DNA of 48,768 bases, from assembly GCA_027452145.1 (NCBI GenBank), contig DAIDHB010000107.1:1-48768 (forward strand), read 5' to 3'. Under the pieces are notes generated by a model. That model did no database searches. It worked only from the letters and a program-made list of their open reading frames with translations, and was not told the origin of the DNA. This document shows positions 40,821 to 48,768 of the stretch, piece by piece. Source of the stretch: Planctomycetales bacterium. GTDB taxonomy: Bacteria; Planctomycetota; Planctomycetia; Isosphaerales; Isosphaeraceae. The translations under genes were made by a program, and so were the position numbers. Position 1 is the stretch's first letter. The number at the start of each line of letters is the position of its first letter.

Positions 40821-43409
40821 TCAAGCGGGCTGAGATCCAGGCTGAGGCGGATGGGGGACAACAAGAGGATTTCTGGCGTGTCGCGGATGCCGCGCACCCG
40901 CCGGAATCCCAGGGCTGGAGCGGGCGGATCGCATCGCGCGACGAAGGGCGAGGATCGACCAGACGAGCGCCGAGGCGAGAGAGAGCCAGCATCCCGCCGC
41001 AAACCCCGGCGGATGGTATTCCATCGCGACGACGTGCGGACCAGCATCGGGAAGCGGCACCACGCGCTGCGCGAGGTTGCCCACCAGCACGGGCGCGGGA
41101 CGGCCGTCGACGGTCGCCGTCCAGCCGGGCATCCACGAGTCGGCGAGCACCAGCAGACCGGGTGCCTCCGTCGTCACGCGGAGGACCGGCCGATCGGGGT
41201 CGACGGAGATCCATCCCGCAGGCCTGAACGGCTGGCGGGGCGAGGATGCGCGGCCATCGAACGGGTCGGCCGTCATGATGACGTTCTTCCGGGGGTCCAC
41301 CTTCGTGAGCCAGGCCAGCACGACATCGCGATCGTCCGGCAGGACCTTCGCCGCCGGAACGACGTAGGCGCGCGGCAGCACGGTCGGGTTGCGCTGGATC
41401 ACGAAACGCTCGCCCGCGATTTCCTTTTCGGCGGCGACCGGCCATGCGGGCTCGGCCTCAACGCGGTCTGAGACCAGGAATGCGACGGACATCCGGTCGA
41501 GGACGGCCCGTCGAATCTGCTTCCAGTGTTCCTTCGTGCCGGGGCTCATCAGGCGTTCGGTCATCGGCCGGACATGCGACGCGATCGGGTAGAGCGTCTC
41601 GTACAGCGCGGCTGCACGATCGAGCTGGAACGCGTCGTCGACGTTGGTCTTCTCGATGCCATGGACCGCGGCGGGCAGGTCGCCGTAGAACGCGTCTCTC
41701 GCCTTGATCCGGACCGCCGGGCGAAGAGATCCGTGGCCACCGGCGCCGGCATCCGACTGCCCATCGAGCCGGCTGATCTCCGCGCTGATCGGATCGGGTC
41801 CCGTAAACAAATGGGCCGGAGCAACCTGGAGCAGCGAAAAGCCGCGCCAGCCCAGCTCGGCGAGTGCCACGGCGCCCAGCAGTCCCACGATGATCCGGCG
41901 TCGACGCGCGCCGATCGGCAGCATGCCCGCGAATGCCAGGGCCATCGCTCCGCCGAGCGCAAGCTGGAACCCGCGGTCGCCCAGCACCCGGGACGCAGCC
42001 ATCGCGGTGCGGCCCTTCGACGGCGGACGAGGCGGCGCGATCGGGCTCGCGGCGATCGGTTTCGTCCAGGGCCCCAGCTCCGGCGTGCCTCTTGATCCGA
42101 TCAGCCACATCAGCGCCAGCAGCAGCGCACCACCCGTGAGCATCACCAGCGCGAACCGTCGCCAGTCGCCGCGCTGCTCCATCCGCGACAGGAGCGTCTC
42201 CATCCCCAGCCCGGCGAGAACCGAGCCGGCGAGGTTGGCGAGGAACAGCGATCGCGCCGGAACGCGGAACGCACTCATGCCGGGTACGAAAGCATAGCAG
42301 AGCGGATACAGACCTCCCGCCCGCCCGCAGGCGAACAGAACGGCGAGCCCGGCCAGCGCCGTCCAGCCCCGCGCCAGTCGACGGTCCGGATGCCGAAATA
42401 CTCCGATCGACACCAGCACCAGCGGGACCAGGCCGAGCGAGCACAGGGTCTCCCAGTAGTTGTCGTCGCCGAAGTAGTCGGTCGGGCCGCCGAGAGCCGA
42501 CGGACTGAGCAACTGGAAGGCATTCAGCCCGCCCAGATGATAGCGCCGGGGGATCCCGACCTCGAGGCCCGGGTCATGATTCCGGCGCAGCCAGGGACGC
42601 ACGAGCCACTGAGGCGCCACATCGACGGCGGCCAGGCCGACCGACAGGACAAGGAGTCCCGTCCAGGCGGCGAGCCCGGCCGCGGCCCGGCGCGAGTCGC
42701 CGGCCCTCCAGGCGTGCAGGGCATCCAGCGCGCTCCAGGTACAGAGCGCCAGGACCAGCATCAGCCATTCCTGCGGATGCCCGGTCAGATAGATCAGAGC
42801 GAGGATCGGCGCGACCAGGAACCCGCTGGCGTGCCCGGACCTGGCCTGCCGGTACGCCCAGAACGCCCAGGGATACCAGCACGCCGCCCAGACGTGCGGG
42901 TAGTGGCCCTCGAACGTGTGCGCCATGAGATACGGCGAAGCCTGATAGACCCCCGCGCCGACCGTCGCCGCCCACCGCGAAACGCCCAGCGATCGCAGCA
43001 GCCGATAGGCCCCCGCGCCGGCCCACAACAGATGCGCGACGGTAATCCAGCCGAGGATCCCGGGCGTCCTTTCGCCCCAGGCGATCCACGTCGGCGGATA
43101 GGACATCCCGGCCTGCGGATTGCCGGGCAGCGGCCGGCCGGCGAACCCGCGCGCGTCCCAGACGGGCCGGTGGCCGAACTCCGCGATCCGCCGCGCGATC
43201 GCCTGGTGATGGGGCAAAAACAGAAAGACCAGGTCGTTGCCGACCGGCCGCGGATCGCCCCGGTTGGCGAAGTCGACGCTGGGCTGAACCGGGTCGACGA
43301 TCAGGCCCGTCGGATGCGCGAGCAGCCGCGCGAAGCAGGCCGCGCCGAGACCGAGCAACACGAGGGTCGCCAGGGTCGACGCGGCGAGGTTCCGGCGTCG
43401 GGATGGCAC
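40821..43409 (-). CDS. YfhO-family membrane protein
   Basis: An 862-residue membrane protein with about twelve helices in its first two thirds, including FLFLPHHQAIARRIAEFGHR after helix 1 and GHPQEWLMLVLALCTWSAL. The last ~250 residues form a periplasmic domain with GLLVLADSWMPGWTATVDGR and AMEYHPPGFAAGCWLSLASA, the hallmark end of YfhO proteins, plus a final helix. YfhO proteins are GT-C-like and are linked to lipid-carrier glycosylation of surface polymers in Gram-positives. Here the glycosyltransferase and flippase genes upstream on the same strand suggest surface polysaccharide modification. Catalytic residues not assigned. Confidence 0.8.
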   Translation of the reverse strand: MPSRRRNLAASTLATLVLLGLGAACFARLLAHPTGLIVDPVQPSVDFANRGDPRPVGNDLVFLFLPHHQAIARRIAEFGHRPVWDARGFAGRPLPGNPQAGMSYPPTWIAWGERTPGILGWITVAHLLWAGAGAYRLLRSLGVSRWAATVGAGVYQASPYLMAHTFEGHYPHVWAACWYPWAFWAYRQARSGHASGFLVAPILALIYLTGHPQEWLMLVLALCTWSALDALHAWRAGDSRRAAAGLAAWTGLLVLSVGLAAVDVAPQWLVRPWLRRNHDPGLEVGIPRRYHLGGLNAFQLLSPSALGGPTDYFGDDNYWETLCSLGLVPLVLVSIGVFRHPDRRLARGWTALAGLAVLFACGRAGGLYPLCYAFVPGMSAFRVPARSLFLANLAGSVLAGLGMETLLSRMEQRGDWRRFALVMLTGGALLLALMWLIGSRGTPELGPWTKPIAASPIAPPRPPSKGRTAMAASRVLGDRGFQLALGGAMALAFAGMLPIGARRRRIIVGLLGAVALAELGWRGFSLLQVAPAHLFTGPDPISAEISRLDGQSDAGAGGHGSLRPAVRIKARDAFYGDLPAAVHGIEKTNVDDAFQLDRAAALYETLYPIASHVRPMTERLMSPGTKEHWKQIRRAVLDRMSVAFLVSDRVEAEPAWPVAAEKEIAGERFVIQRNPTVLPRAYVVPAAKVLPDDRDVVLAWLTKVDPRKNVIMTADPFDGRASSPRQPFRPAGWISVDPDRPVLRVTTEAPGLLVLADSWMPGWTATVDGRPAPVLVGNLAQRVVPLPDAGPHVVAMEYHPPGFAAGCWLSLASALVWSILALRRAMRSARSSPGIPAGARHPRHARNPLVVPHPPQPGSQPA

Positions 43410-43479
43410 GATCGAGGCTCCTTCATCGCGGTCAATCAGGGATCGGGCCCGGCACGTCGAGTCCAGCCGGCGGCGGAGA

Positions 43480-44793
43480 TCAACGATCGGATGCGCCCGG
43501 GCCGGCGGTCGACGGTGCGAGCCGCGCCGCCAGCGCCCGCGTCGGCCGATACGGCGAGTGGCCCTTGCGCGACCGGGCGGCCTCCTCGACCAGCGTCATG
43601 TAGCGCTCGATGTGGCGATCCTCGGACCATTCGCCGATCCGCCGGGCGTAGCCGCGCGCGGCCAGGACGTCGCGCAACCCGGGCTGGTGGAGCATCCGCC
43701 GCATCGCCGTCAGGAGTTCGACGTCCGAGTCATAGCCGAGTCCGCCGCCGCTACGGACTCCCGTCTCGTAGATCGCACCACCCCCCTGATGCACGATGAC
43801 GGGTGTCCGCACGGCGAACGCCTCGAGGACCACGTAGCCGAACGTCTCGGGGAAGAGTGAAGGCACGACCACCGCGCGGGCACCCCGGAACAGCCTCGCC
43901 AGCGCGGCACCACCAAGCAGTCCCTCGAAGCGCACATTCGGCAGGTCGGCGGCCAGCGCTCGCAGCTCGGGCTCGTACGGCCCCGTCCCGGCGATCCGCA
44001 GGTCGGCCTCGGGCAGATATCGCATTAGCGGAATTAAACGCTGGAATCCCTTCATCTTCACCATCCGGCCGGCGGCCGCCAGGTAGGGCCGCGCGCTCGG
44101 CGCCGGCGGCTCGTCCTCGACGCCGCGCGACCAGCCGTCGGGGAGGAAATAGGGCAGGTGCACCATCGGCACGAACGCGCCGAGCCCCCGCGCGCGGTGC
44201 TCCTCGAGCGCGTGACGGCTGGGGAAGACCAGGGCGTCGAGCTGGCGAAGTCCGTTCTCGATGGCGTGGGTCAGCCGCCAGGCCTGTGGCGGCCGGCGGC
44301 CGGCGAGGCAGCAGCTCACGCAGCTCGGCGCGTCGCACGGCTGCCGATCGTACTTCCACAGGAGGTGCATCGGACAGATCAGCCAGTGCTCGTGCGCCGT
44401 CATGATCCGCGCGGCCCGGCGATTCGCCCCGAGGCCCAGCACGCCCGGCCCGCCGACCAGCGAGATGTTGTGGAAGTGGATCACGTCCGTGCCCGGGTCG
44501 TCGAGCAGCTCACGCAATGGGCCGGACTTGAACCACGGGTGCCCCGTCGCCTGCGTGGCCAGCGGCGACAGGATGCCGTAGCGGCTCTTCAGCGGGTGGA
44601 TGTGCAGGCCGTCAGCCGGCGTGTAGTCGCGCAGCGGGTGACCGCCGCGGACGGATTCGAAGGCGTCAACGCAGTGGAAGACGTGGACCTCGTGCCCGCC
44701 GCGGCAGAGCGCCTGGCAGAGCCGCTCCACATAGGCGGCATCCCCGCCGAAGCTGTGCGCCCCGAAGAACGTCGTCACCATGCAGAACTTCAC
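43480..44793 (-). CDS. Family 4 glycosyltransferase
   Basis: A 437-residue GT-B glycosyltransferase. It starts VKFCMVTTFFGAHSFGGDAAYVERLCQAL with the N-terminal glycine-rich loop, has a Cys-rich segment CDAPSCVSCC in the middle, and the GT4 donor site PSLFPETFGYVVLEAF with the E-x7-E motif followed by TPVIVHQGGG. The GTG start at 44793 has a perfect AGGAGG six bases upstream; a longer frame to 44886 adds unlikely residues. It lies between flippase and YfhO genes on the same strand. The CxxxCxxCC-type segment is probably structural or metal-binding. Sugar specificity unknown. Confidence 0.88.
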   Translation of the reverse strand: MKFCMVTTFFGAHSFGGDAAYVERLCQALCRGGHEVHVFHCVDAFESVRGGHPLRDYTPADGLHIHPLKSRYGILSPLATQATGHPWFKSGPLRELLDDPGTDVIHFHNISLVGGPGVLGLGANRRAARIMTAHEHWLICPMHLLWKYDRQPCDAPSCVSCCLAGRRPPQAWRLTHAIENGLRQLDALVFPSRHALEEHRARGLGAFVPMVHLPYFLPDGWSRGVEDEPPAPSARPYLAAAGRMVKMKGFQRLIPLMRYLPEADLRIAGTGPYEPELRALAADLPNVRFEGLLGGAALARLFRGARAVVVPSLFPETFGYVVLEAFAVRTPVIVHQGGGAIYETGVRSGGGLGYDSDVELLTAMRRMLHQPGLRDVLAARGYARRIGEWSEDRHIERYMTLVEEAARSRKGHSPYRPTRALAARLAPSTAGPGASDR

Positions 44794-44908
44794 GGGTGTC
44801 CTCCTGACAGGTCGCCAACGTCCCGGTGACCGGTTCGCGGTCGAGGCATCCTGTTCCTCGTTCCGCGGCGGGGCACGATTCCACAACTCTCCGGCGCCCG
44901 GGCAGGTC

Positions 44909-46516
44909 TCACGACCGGGCCGGCGAGCCCAGGATCGCGCGCCACGACCGGGTGTGTCCCATGCCGCCGAGGGCCAGCCACACGGCGATGTAGGTCACAG
45001 CCCCGCCGACGACTGCCAGCCGAACGTCATAACGCTGGAGCGATAGGCAGACCGGCACCATGGCCAGACACCCCAGGATCGGCCGGCCCAGGTGGTGGTG
45101 CCAGGCCGGTTGCCGGCCCTCGCGGGCCAGGCTGGCGTAGCCGATGATGACCAGCGACAGGCCCACCAGCAGCACACCGACCGACGCCCCCGGCAGGCCG
45201 AACCACCAGCGTAACAGTGCCACCAGCGGCCAGATCCCCAGCGCCGCGGTGGTCAAGGCCCGCACTCCGACGGACTCGCGGTTCAGGGCGATCAGGGTGG
45301 TCTGGTACAGGTACGCCAGGATCAACAGGGGTGCCCGCCAGATCCCCACCGCGAGGAGGAAACCGGCGCCCTTGTAATCCGTGTTCAGGAACAGGTGGAC
45401 CAGCGAATCCGACAGGATCGTGCAGCCCACCGCGACCGGCAATAGCCCCGTGACCAGGACCTCCACCAGCGAATCGAGTGCCTCTCGCCCGGCGCAGGCC
45501 GTCTGCCGCCACAGCCGCGCCAGCGTCGGGAAGGCCGCCTGCTGGAGGATCAATCCGAAGGTCAAGAGCGCGGTGGAGAGGCGATGAGGTGCCCCGTAAC
45601 GGCCGATGTCGGCCCACGAGCAGAAGAACCCAACCACCAGCAGATCGGCCACATTGATCATCGCCTGCGAGAGTTGCATCAGGCAGACCTTCCGCCCGCG
45701 CTGGACGATGATCGACAGGAATCGCAGGCCCAGCCGAGGCCGCGGCATCCGGTAGGATCGCAGATAGCTTCCCCAGACCAGCGCGATCCCGGTGAGCTCG
45801 CCGATCGTCAGCCAGATCGGCACCCAGACCACCCGCGACGCGTTCCCCATCCCGGCGGCGCTGATCCCGAGCGATCCCCCCGCCAGCCCGACCGCCACGG
45901 CGTCCACCCGGGTTGCGCCGATCAGCAGGCTGTACACCCCGATCGCGTAGATACCCGTCCGCACGCACAGCGAGATCGCCACCAGCCCCATGCGCTCGGT
46001 GCCGCGATACACGTAGTCCAGCCCGATCGCCGCCGTGAATAGCATCAGGCCATACAGCGACAGGATCGTCCGGTCGGTCGACTCGCGCAACGTCAGCGAC
46101 CCGACGAACGTCAGGCCCGTGAACAGCACCAGCGCGAACATCGACTTGAACGCCAGCACGTGGTCGACCAGCGGGCTGATCAGCCTCGGATGCCGCGATA
46201 GCTCGCGGGTCACGATGTAGTCGCTGCTGTCCCGCAGCAACAACACCAGCCAGAACACCACGTTAAAGGCGAACTCGATCCGGCCGTAGCTCTCCACGCC
46301 CAGCGTCGTGGCCAGGTAGAGCATCACCAGGACCGACGTCGTCCGGCAGATCAGCTCCGCAACGCTCAGGAACGCGAAGTTCGACGCGATCCGACGACGG
46401 ACCGGGGCATCCACCCGCTCCGACCTCCCCGGCTGGGGAAGGCGACGGGCCATCGACCCGACATCCTTCGACCTGCCGGCTCGACGGGGACGGGCGTTGA
46501 TGGATGTGCTGGCCAT
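44909..46516 (-). CDS. Polysaccharide flippase, Wzx/MATE-like
   Basis: A 535-residue protein with roughly 12-14 membrane helices and the Polysacc_synt pattern: FAFLSVAELICRTTSVLVML at the start, then EFAFNVVFWLVLLLRDSSDY and GLDYVYRGTERMGLVAISLC in the first half. Farther on are LQQAAFPTLARLWRQT and AVGIWRAPLLILAYLYQTTL. It would translocate undecaprenyl-linked oligosaccharides to the periplasmic face. The ATG at 46516 follows AGGAAG; a TTG at 46546 adds 10 residues with no support. First gene of the minus-strand surface polysaccharide run that includes the GT4 and YfhO genes. Confidence 0.88.
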   Translation of the reverse strand: MASTSINARPRRAGRSKDVGSMARRLPQPGRSERVDAPVRRRIASNFAFLSVAELICRTTSVLVMLYLATTLGVESYGRIEFAFNVVFWLVLLLRDSSDYIVTRELSRHPRLISPLVDHVLAFKSMFALVLFTGLTFVGSLTLRESTDRTILSLYGLMLFTAAIGLDYVYRGTERMGLVAISLCVRTGIYAIGVYSLLIGATRVDAVAVGLAGGSLGISAAGMGNASRVVWVPIWLTIGELTGIALVWGSYLRSYRMPRPRLGLRFLSIIVQRGRKVCLMQLSQAMINVADLLVVGFFCSWADIGRYGAPHRLSTALLTFGLILQQAAFPTLARLWRQTACAGREALDSLVEVLVTGLLPVAVGCTILSDSLVHLFLNTDYKGAGFLLAVGIWRAPLLILAYLYQTTLIALNRESVGVRALTTAALGIWPLVALLRWWFGLPGASVGVLLVGLSLVIIGYASLAREGRQPAWHHHLGRPILGCLAMVPVCLSLQRYDVRLAVVGGAVTYIAVWLALGGMGHTRSWRAILGSPARS

Positions 46517-46815
46517 TCGAGAGGCACTTCCTTGTGCGTGGTCCAAGGCTCACAGCACAACGAGCTTTACTCGCTCGCTGACAGGTTCCCCCAAATCATC
46601 GGATATCCCTTCTTGTCCACCTTAATCAGTTTCCCCAGGGTCCATCCTCGCCCGGGAGAGGGGTTCGGGCCTGTCTGTCGGCCTAAAAACCGCCCGGATC
46701 TCGGCTGCGCGACGGGTCGCGCGGGTTATCCTCCCTCCTAAACGGCCGGCATCGTAGTGGGCCGACAGGTTCGTGTCAACCGGAGCAAGCCGCATGAATG
46801 GATGGAGCCCAGGAT

Positions 46816-47883
46816 TCAGGTCGGGGCGCGACGGCGGATCCGGTCGAGAGTAACCGCCACGACGATGATCACGCCGATGAGGATATCCTGGCTCGCCCGG
46901 GGAATTCCGGCGTGGACGCACCCGTTCTCGAGGACCGACATGATCAGGCAGCCGATGAGGGTGCCCAGCACGGTCCCCTCGCCGCCGCTGAGGCTGCCGC
47001 CTCCGATGACCACCGCGGCGATCACCTGGAGCTCGAGCCCGACGGCGGTCGTCGGGTCGCCCAATCCCCCGAGGTAGGCGAACTGGAGCACGCCGGCGAG
47101 CCCGGTCGCCAGCCCACCGAGGGCGTAGATCGCCACCTTCATCCCGGGCACGTTGATCCCGCAGAGGCGGGCCGTCGACTCGTTCGATCCGATCGCGTAG
47201 GCATATCGGCCCAGCAGGCTGAAATGCAGCGTGATCGCCAGCACCACGCTCAGGATCAGCAGCATCCAGACCCCCGGCGCCACCAGCAGCCACGACGGCT
47301 CCGGCACGACCTGGACCAGGCCGTTGAACCAGATGGGCTTCATCGACTCCGAGACGTACACCTGCGTGTTCGACGCGAGCCAGGTAGCCAGTCCCCGATA
47401 GAGCTGATACGTCCCCAGCGTGACGATGAACGGCACCACCCGCAGTCCGGCGATCAGCCCGCCGTTGACCGCGCCGCACAATCCTCCCAGGCCGATGCCC
47501 AGGACCAGGGCCACCGGCAGGGTCAACTTCATCGCGCGCAGCGATTCGGGCAGGAGCGGGTCGACCGTCTTGAGGAACAGCGCCATGCAGACCGTCACCA
47601 GCGCGACCGTCGAGCCCACCGAGAGGTCGATCCCGCCGGCGATCATGATGAGGGTCATCCCCAGCGCGGCGGTGCCGACGATCATCGTCTGCACGGCGAT
47701 CGTGCGCCAGTTGTCCACCGCCATGAAGCTGCCCGTCTCGCGGGTCCAGTAGGCGAAGATCCCGGTGATCAGCGCCAGGCCCAGGAACGGCCCGAGGACC
47801 GTCCAGACCCACGCGAGGACGCGGCGGATCGCGATGGACCTCCCCGCCGCGACCGTCCGATCGTCTGGGGAATTCGGGGACAA
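46816..47883 (-). CDS. Sugar ABC transporter permease, RbsC-like
   Basis: A 355-residue BPD_transp_2 permease with about ten helices: AALGMTLIMIAGGIDLSVGS is the family signature after helix 2, NGGLIAGLRVVPFIVTLGTY in the middle, and YAIGSNESTARLCGINVPGM near the EAA-like loop, followed by AVVIGGGSLSGGEGTVLGTL. It imports a pentose, hexose or related sugar with an RbsA-type ATPase. The start is TTG at 47883, preceded by TGAGGACC. It follows the ATPase gene by 28 bases in one transcript, but that ATPase lacks its first nucleotide-binding domain. The periplasmic binding protein gene is not in the window. Confidence 0.88.
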   Translation of the reverse strand: MSPNSPDDRTVAAGRSIAIRRVLAWVWTVLGPFLGLALITGIFAYWTRETGSFMAVDNWRTIAVQTMIVGTAALGMTLIMIAGGIDLSVGSTVALVTVCMALFLKTVDPLLPESLRAMKLTLPVALVLGIGLGGLCGAVNGGLIAGLRVVPFIVTLGTYQLYRGLATWLASNTQVYVSESMKPIWFNGLVQVVPEPSWLLVAPGVWMLLILSVVLAITLHFSLLGRYAYAIGSNESTARLCGINVPGMKVAIYALGGLATGLAGVLQFAYLGGLGDPTTAVGLELQVIAAVVIGGGSLSGGEGTVLGTLIGCLIMSVLENGCVHAGIPRASQDILIGVIIVVAVTLDRIRRRAPT

Positions 47884-47911
47884 CTCGATGGTCCTCAGGC
47901 TGGAGAGTCGA

Positions 47912-48768
47912 TCAATCCGCCTCGTCGCCCCGAGTGGCGACGTCCATGACGGTGTGCTCGGTCCAGCGGTCGAGCGGCAGGGCGTCGGTCAACGAGCCCC
48001 GCGACATCACCGCGAGCCGGTCGCAGATCCCGAACAGCTCGGGCAGGTACGAGCTGACGACCAGGATCGCCTTCCCCTGGGCGGCCAGCTCGCCCAGCAG
48101 TCGGTAGATCTCGGCCTTCGAGCCAACGTCGATGCCGCGCGTGGGCTCGTCGAGCAGCAGGACGTCGGCCGGCTGGTGGAGCAGCCTCGCCAGCGCGACC
48201 TTCTGCTGGTTGCCTCCCGACAGCGCGCCGACCGGACGCAGCGGCGAGGCGCCGGCGATCCGTAGCCGCTCGATCCACCCGGCGACCTCGGTGCGCCTCT
48301 CGCGCAGTCGCAGCCAGCCGCGCGTCGCATGACGGCCAAGGCCCGGGTAAGTCATGTTATCCTCGATCGGCAGGGCGAGGGCCAGCCCCTCGCCCTTGCG
48401 GTCCTCGCTCAGGAGGCCGAGGCCCTGCCGGATGCGCGTCCGAGGTGATGCCCGCCCGCCCTCGAAGTCCGCCACGCGGACCCGGCCCGCGACCACGGGC
48501 TCGAGCCCGAAGATCGCCCGGACCAGCCGCGTGCGGCCCGCCCCGACCAGCCCGGCGATCCCGACGATCTCGCCGCGGCGGAGGGTCAGGTTCGCCGGCC
48601 GTCCCCGCGTCCCCGCGTGGAAGCCCTCGAGCACCAGCGCCGCATCGCCGGGCTCGTGCGGCACGCGCTGGTCCATGCCGGCGAAGAAATTCATGACGTT
48701 GCGCTGCGTGACCACCACGCCTTTCGGCTTGCCGGTCGAACCGGAGGTGTAGATCACGTACGCGGGAC
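47912..48768 (-). CDS. Chimera: adenylation-domain piece joined to C-terminal half of RbsA-type ABC ATPase (partial)
   Basis: The frame is open to the right window edge. Its first ~42 codons (residues from 48768 to ~48643) encode [20 protein letters not shown] and [14 protein letters not shown], the A3 core of an acyl-CoA/NRPS adenylate-forming enzyme. Without a stop it then becomes the second half of a sugar ABC ATPase: [13 protein letters not shown] (the degenerate Walker A normal for NBD2), [28 protein letters not shown] and [14 protein letters not shown]. The first NBD with the competent Walker A is missing. It may be a real deletion fusion or a chimeric assembly join. Transport function is unlikely as written. 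Confidence 0.75.
   Translation of the reverse strand, partial: PAYVIYTSGSTGKPKGVVVTQRNVMNFFAGMDQRVPHEPGDAALVLEGFHAGTRGRPANLTLRRGEIVGIAGLVGAGRTRLVRAIFGLEPVVAGRVRVADFEGGRASPRTRIRQGLGLLSEDRKGEGLALALPIEDNMTYPGLGRHATRGWLRLRERRTEVAGWIERLRIAGASPLRPVGALSGGNQQKVALARLLHQPADVLLLDEPTRGIDVGSKAEIYRLLGELAAQGKAILVVSSYLPELFGICDRLAVMSRGSLTDALPLDRWTEHTVMDVATRGDEAD

Noticed and set aside
48530..48560. Arginine in place of the Walker A lysine (GAGRT) as a sign of a dead ATPase
   Set aside because: The second NBD of RbsA-type ATPases normally has this substitution; the real anomaly is the missing first NBD.

Overview
The window is GC-rich, densely coded chromosomal DNA that most resembles a soil or freshwater planctomycete, probably of the Isosphaeraceae type. 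The taxon is inferred from gene content: several Uma2-family (DUF820) nuclease-like genes, a long TPR O-GlcNAc-transferase-like protein, a DUF4159 protein, a MoxR/DUF58/BatA/VWA cluster, LpxA, and many short dispersed palindromic repeats. No rRNA or tRNA gene was recognised.

Layout. 1-3.6 kb (minus strand): a CDP-alcohol phosphatidyltransferase, two family 2 glycosyltransferases and a methyltransferase cut by the window edge, probably for surface lipid or glycan synthesis. 3.6-8.5 kb: an accessory, decayed stretch holding remnants of a TPR glycosyltransferase, a Uma2 gene and a family 2 glycosyltransferase, several repeat families, one intact Uma2 gene, and a small ORF bracketed by sequences that look like integron attC sites. 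8.5-13.9 kb: TPR O-GlcNAc-transferase-like protein, LpxA and a class II photolyase.

13.9-26.5 kb: an exported DUF4159 protein and an exported unknown protein (minus strand), then moxR, DUF58, BatA-domain and VWA/glutamine-amidotransferase-like genes (plus strand). In related bacteria such genes work together as an AAA+ chaperone with von Willebrand factor A partners at the membrane. Here the cluster is interrupted between moxR and the DUF58 gene by Uma2 plus a two-gene pair of unknown function. 26.6-31.4 kb: a haem-oxygenase-like diiron protein followed by a tyrosine/homogentisate catabolic operon (4-hydroxyphenylpyruvate dioxygenase, fumarylacetoacetate-hydrolase family protein, homogentisate dioxygenase, flavin reductase). 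31.5-36.6 kb: an ABC-2 type permease, then an EmrB/EmrA-like efflux pair.

36.6-46.5 kb (minus strand): flippase, family 4 glycosyltransferase, YfhO-like membrane protein, malto-oligosyltrehalose trehalohydrolase and glycogen-debranching enzyme. 46.8-48.8 kb (minus strand): a sugar ABC permease and an ABC ATPase whose first half is replaced by part of an adenylate-forming domain. That is either a real gene fusion or a chimeric join.

Most interesting items: the attC-like cassette at 6.0-6.5 kb, the three-gene insertion in the moxR cluster, the adenylation/ABC chimera at the right edge, and the diiron-type protein beside the tyrosine operon.
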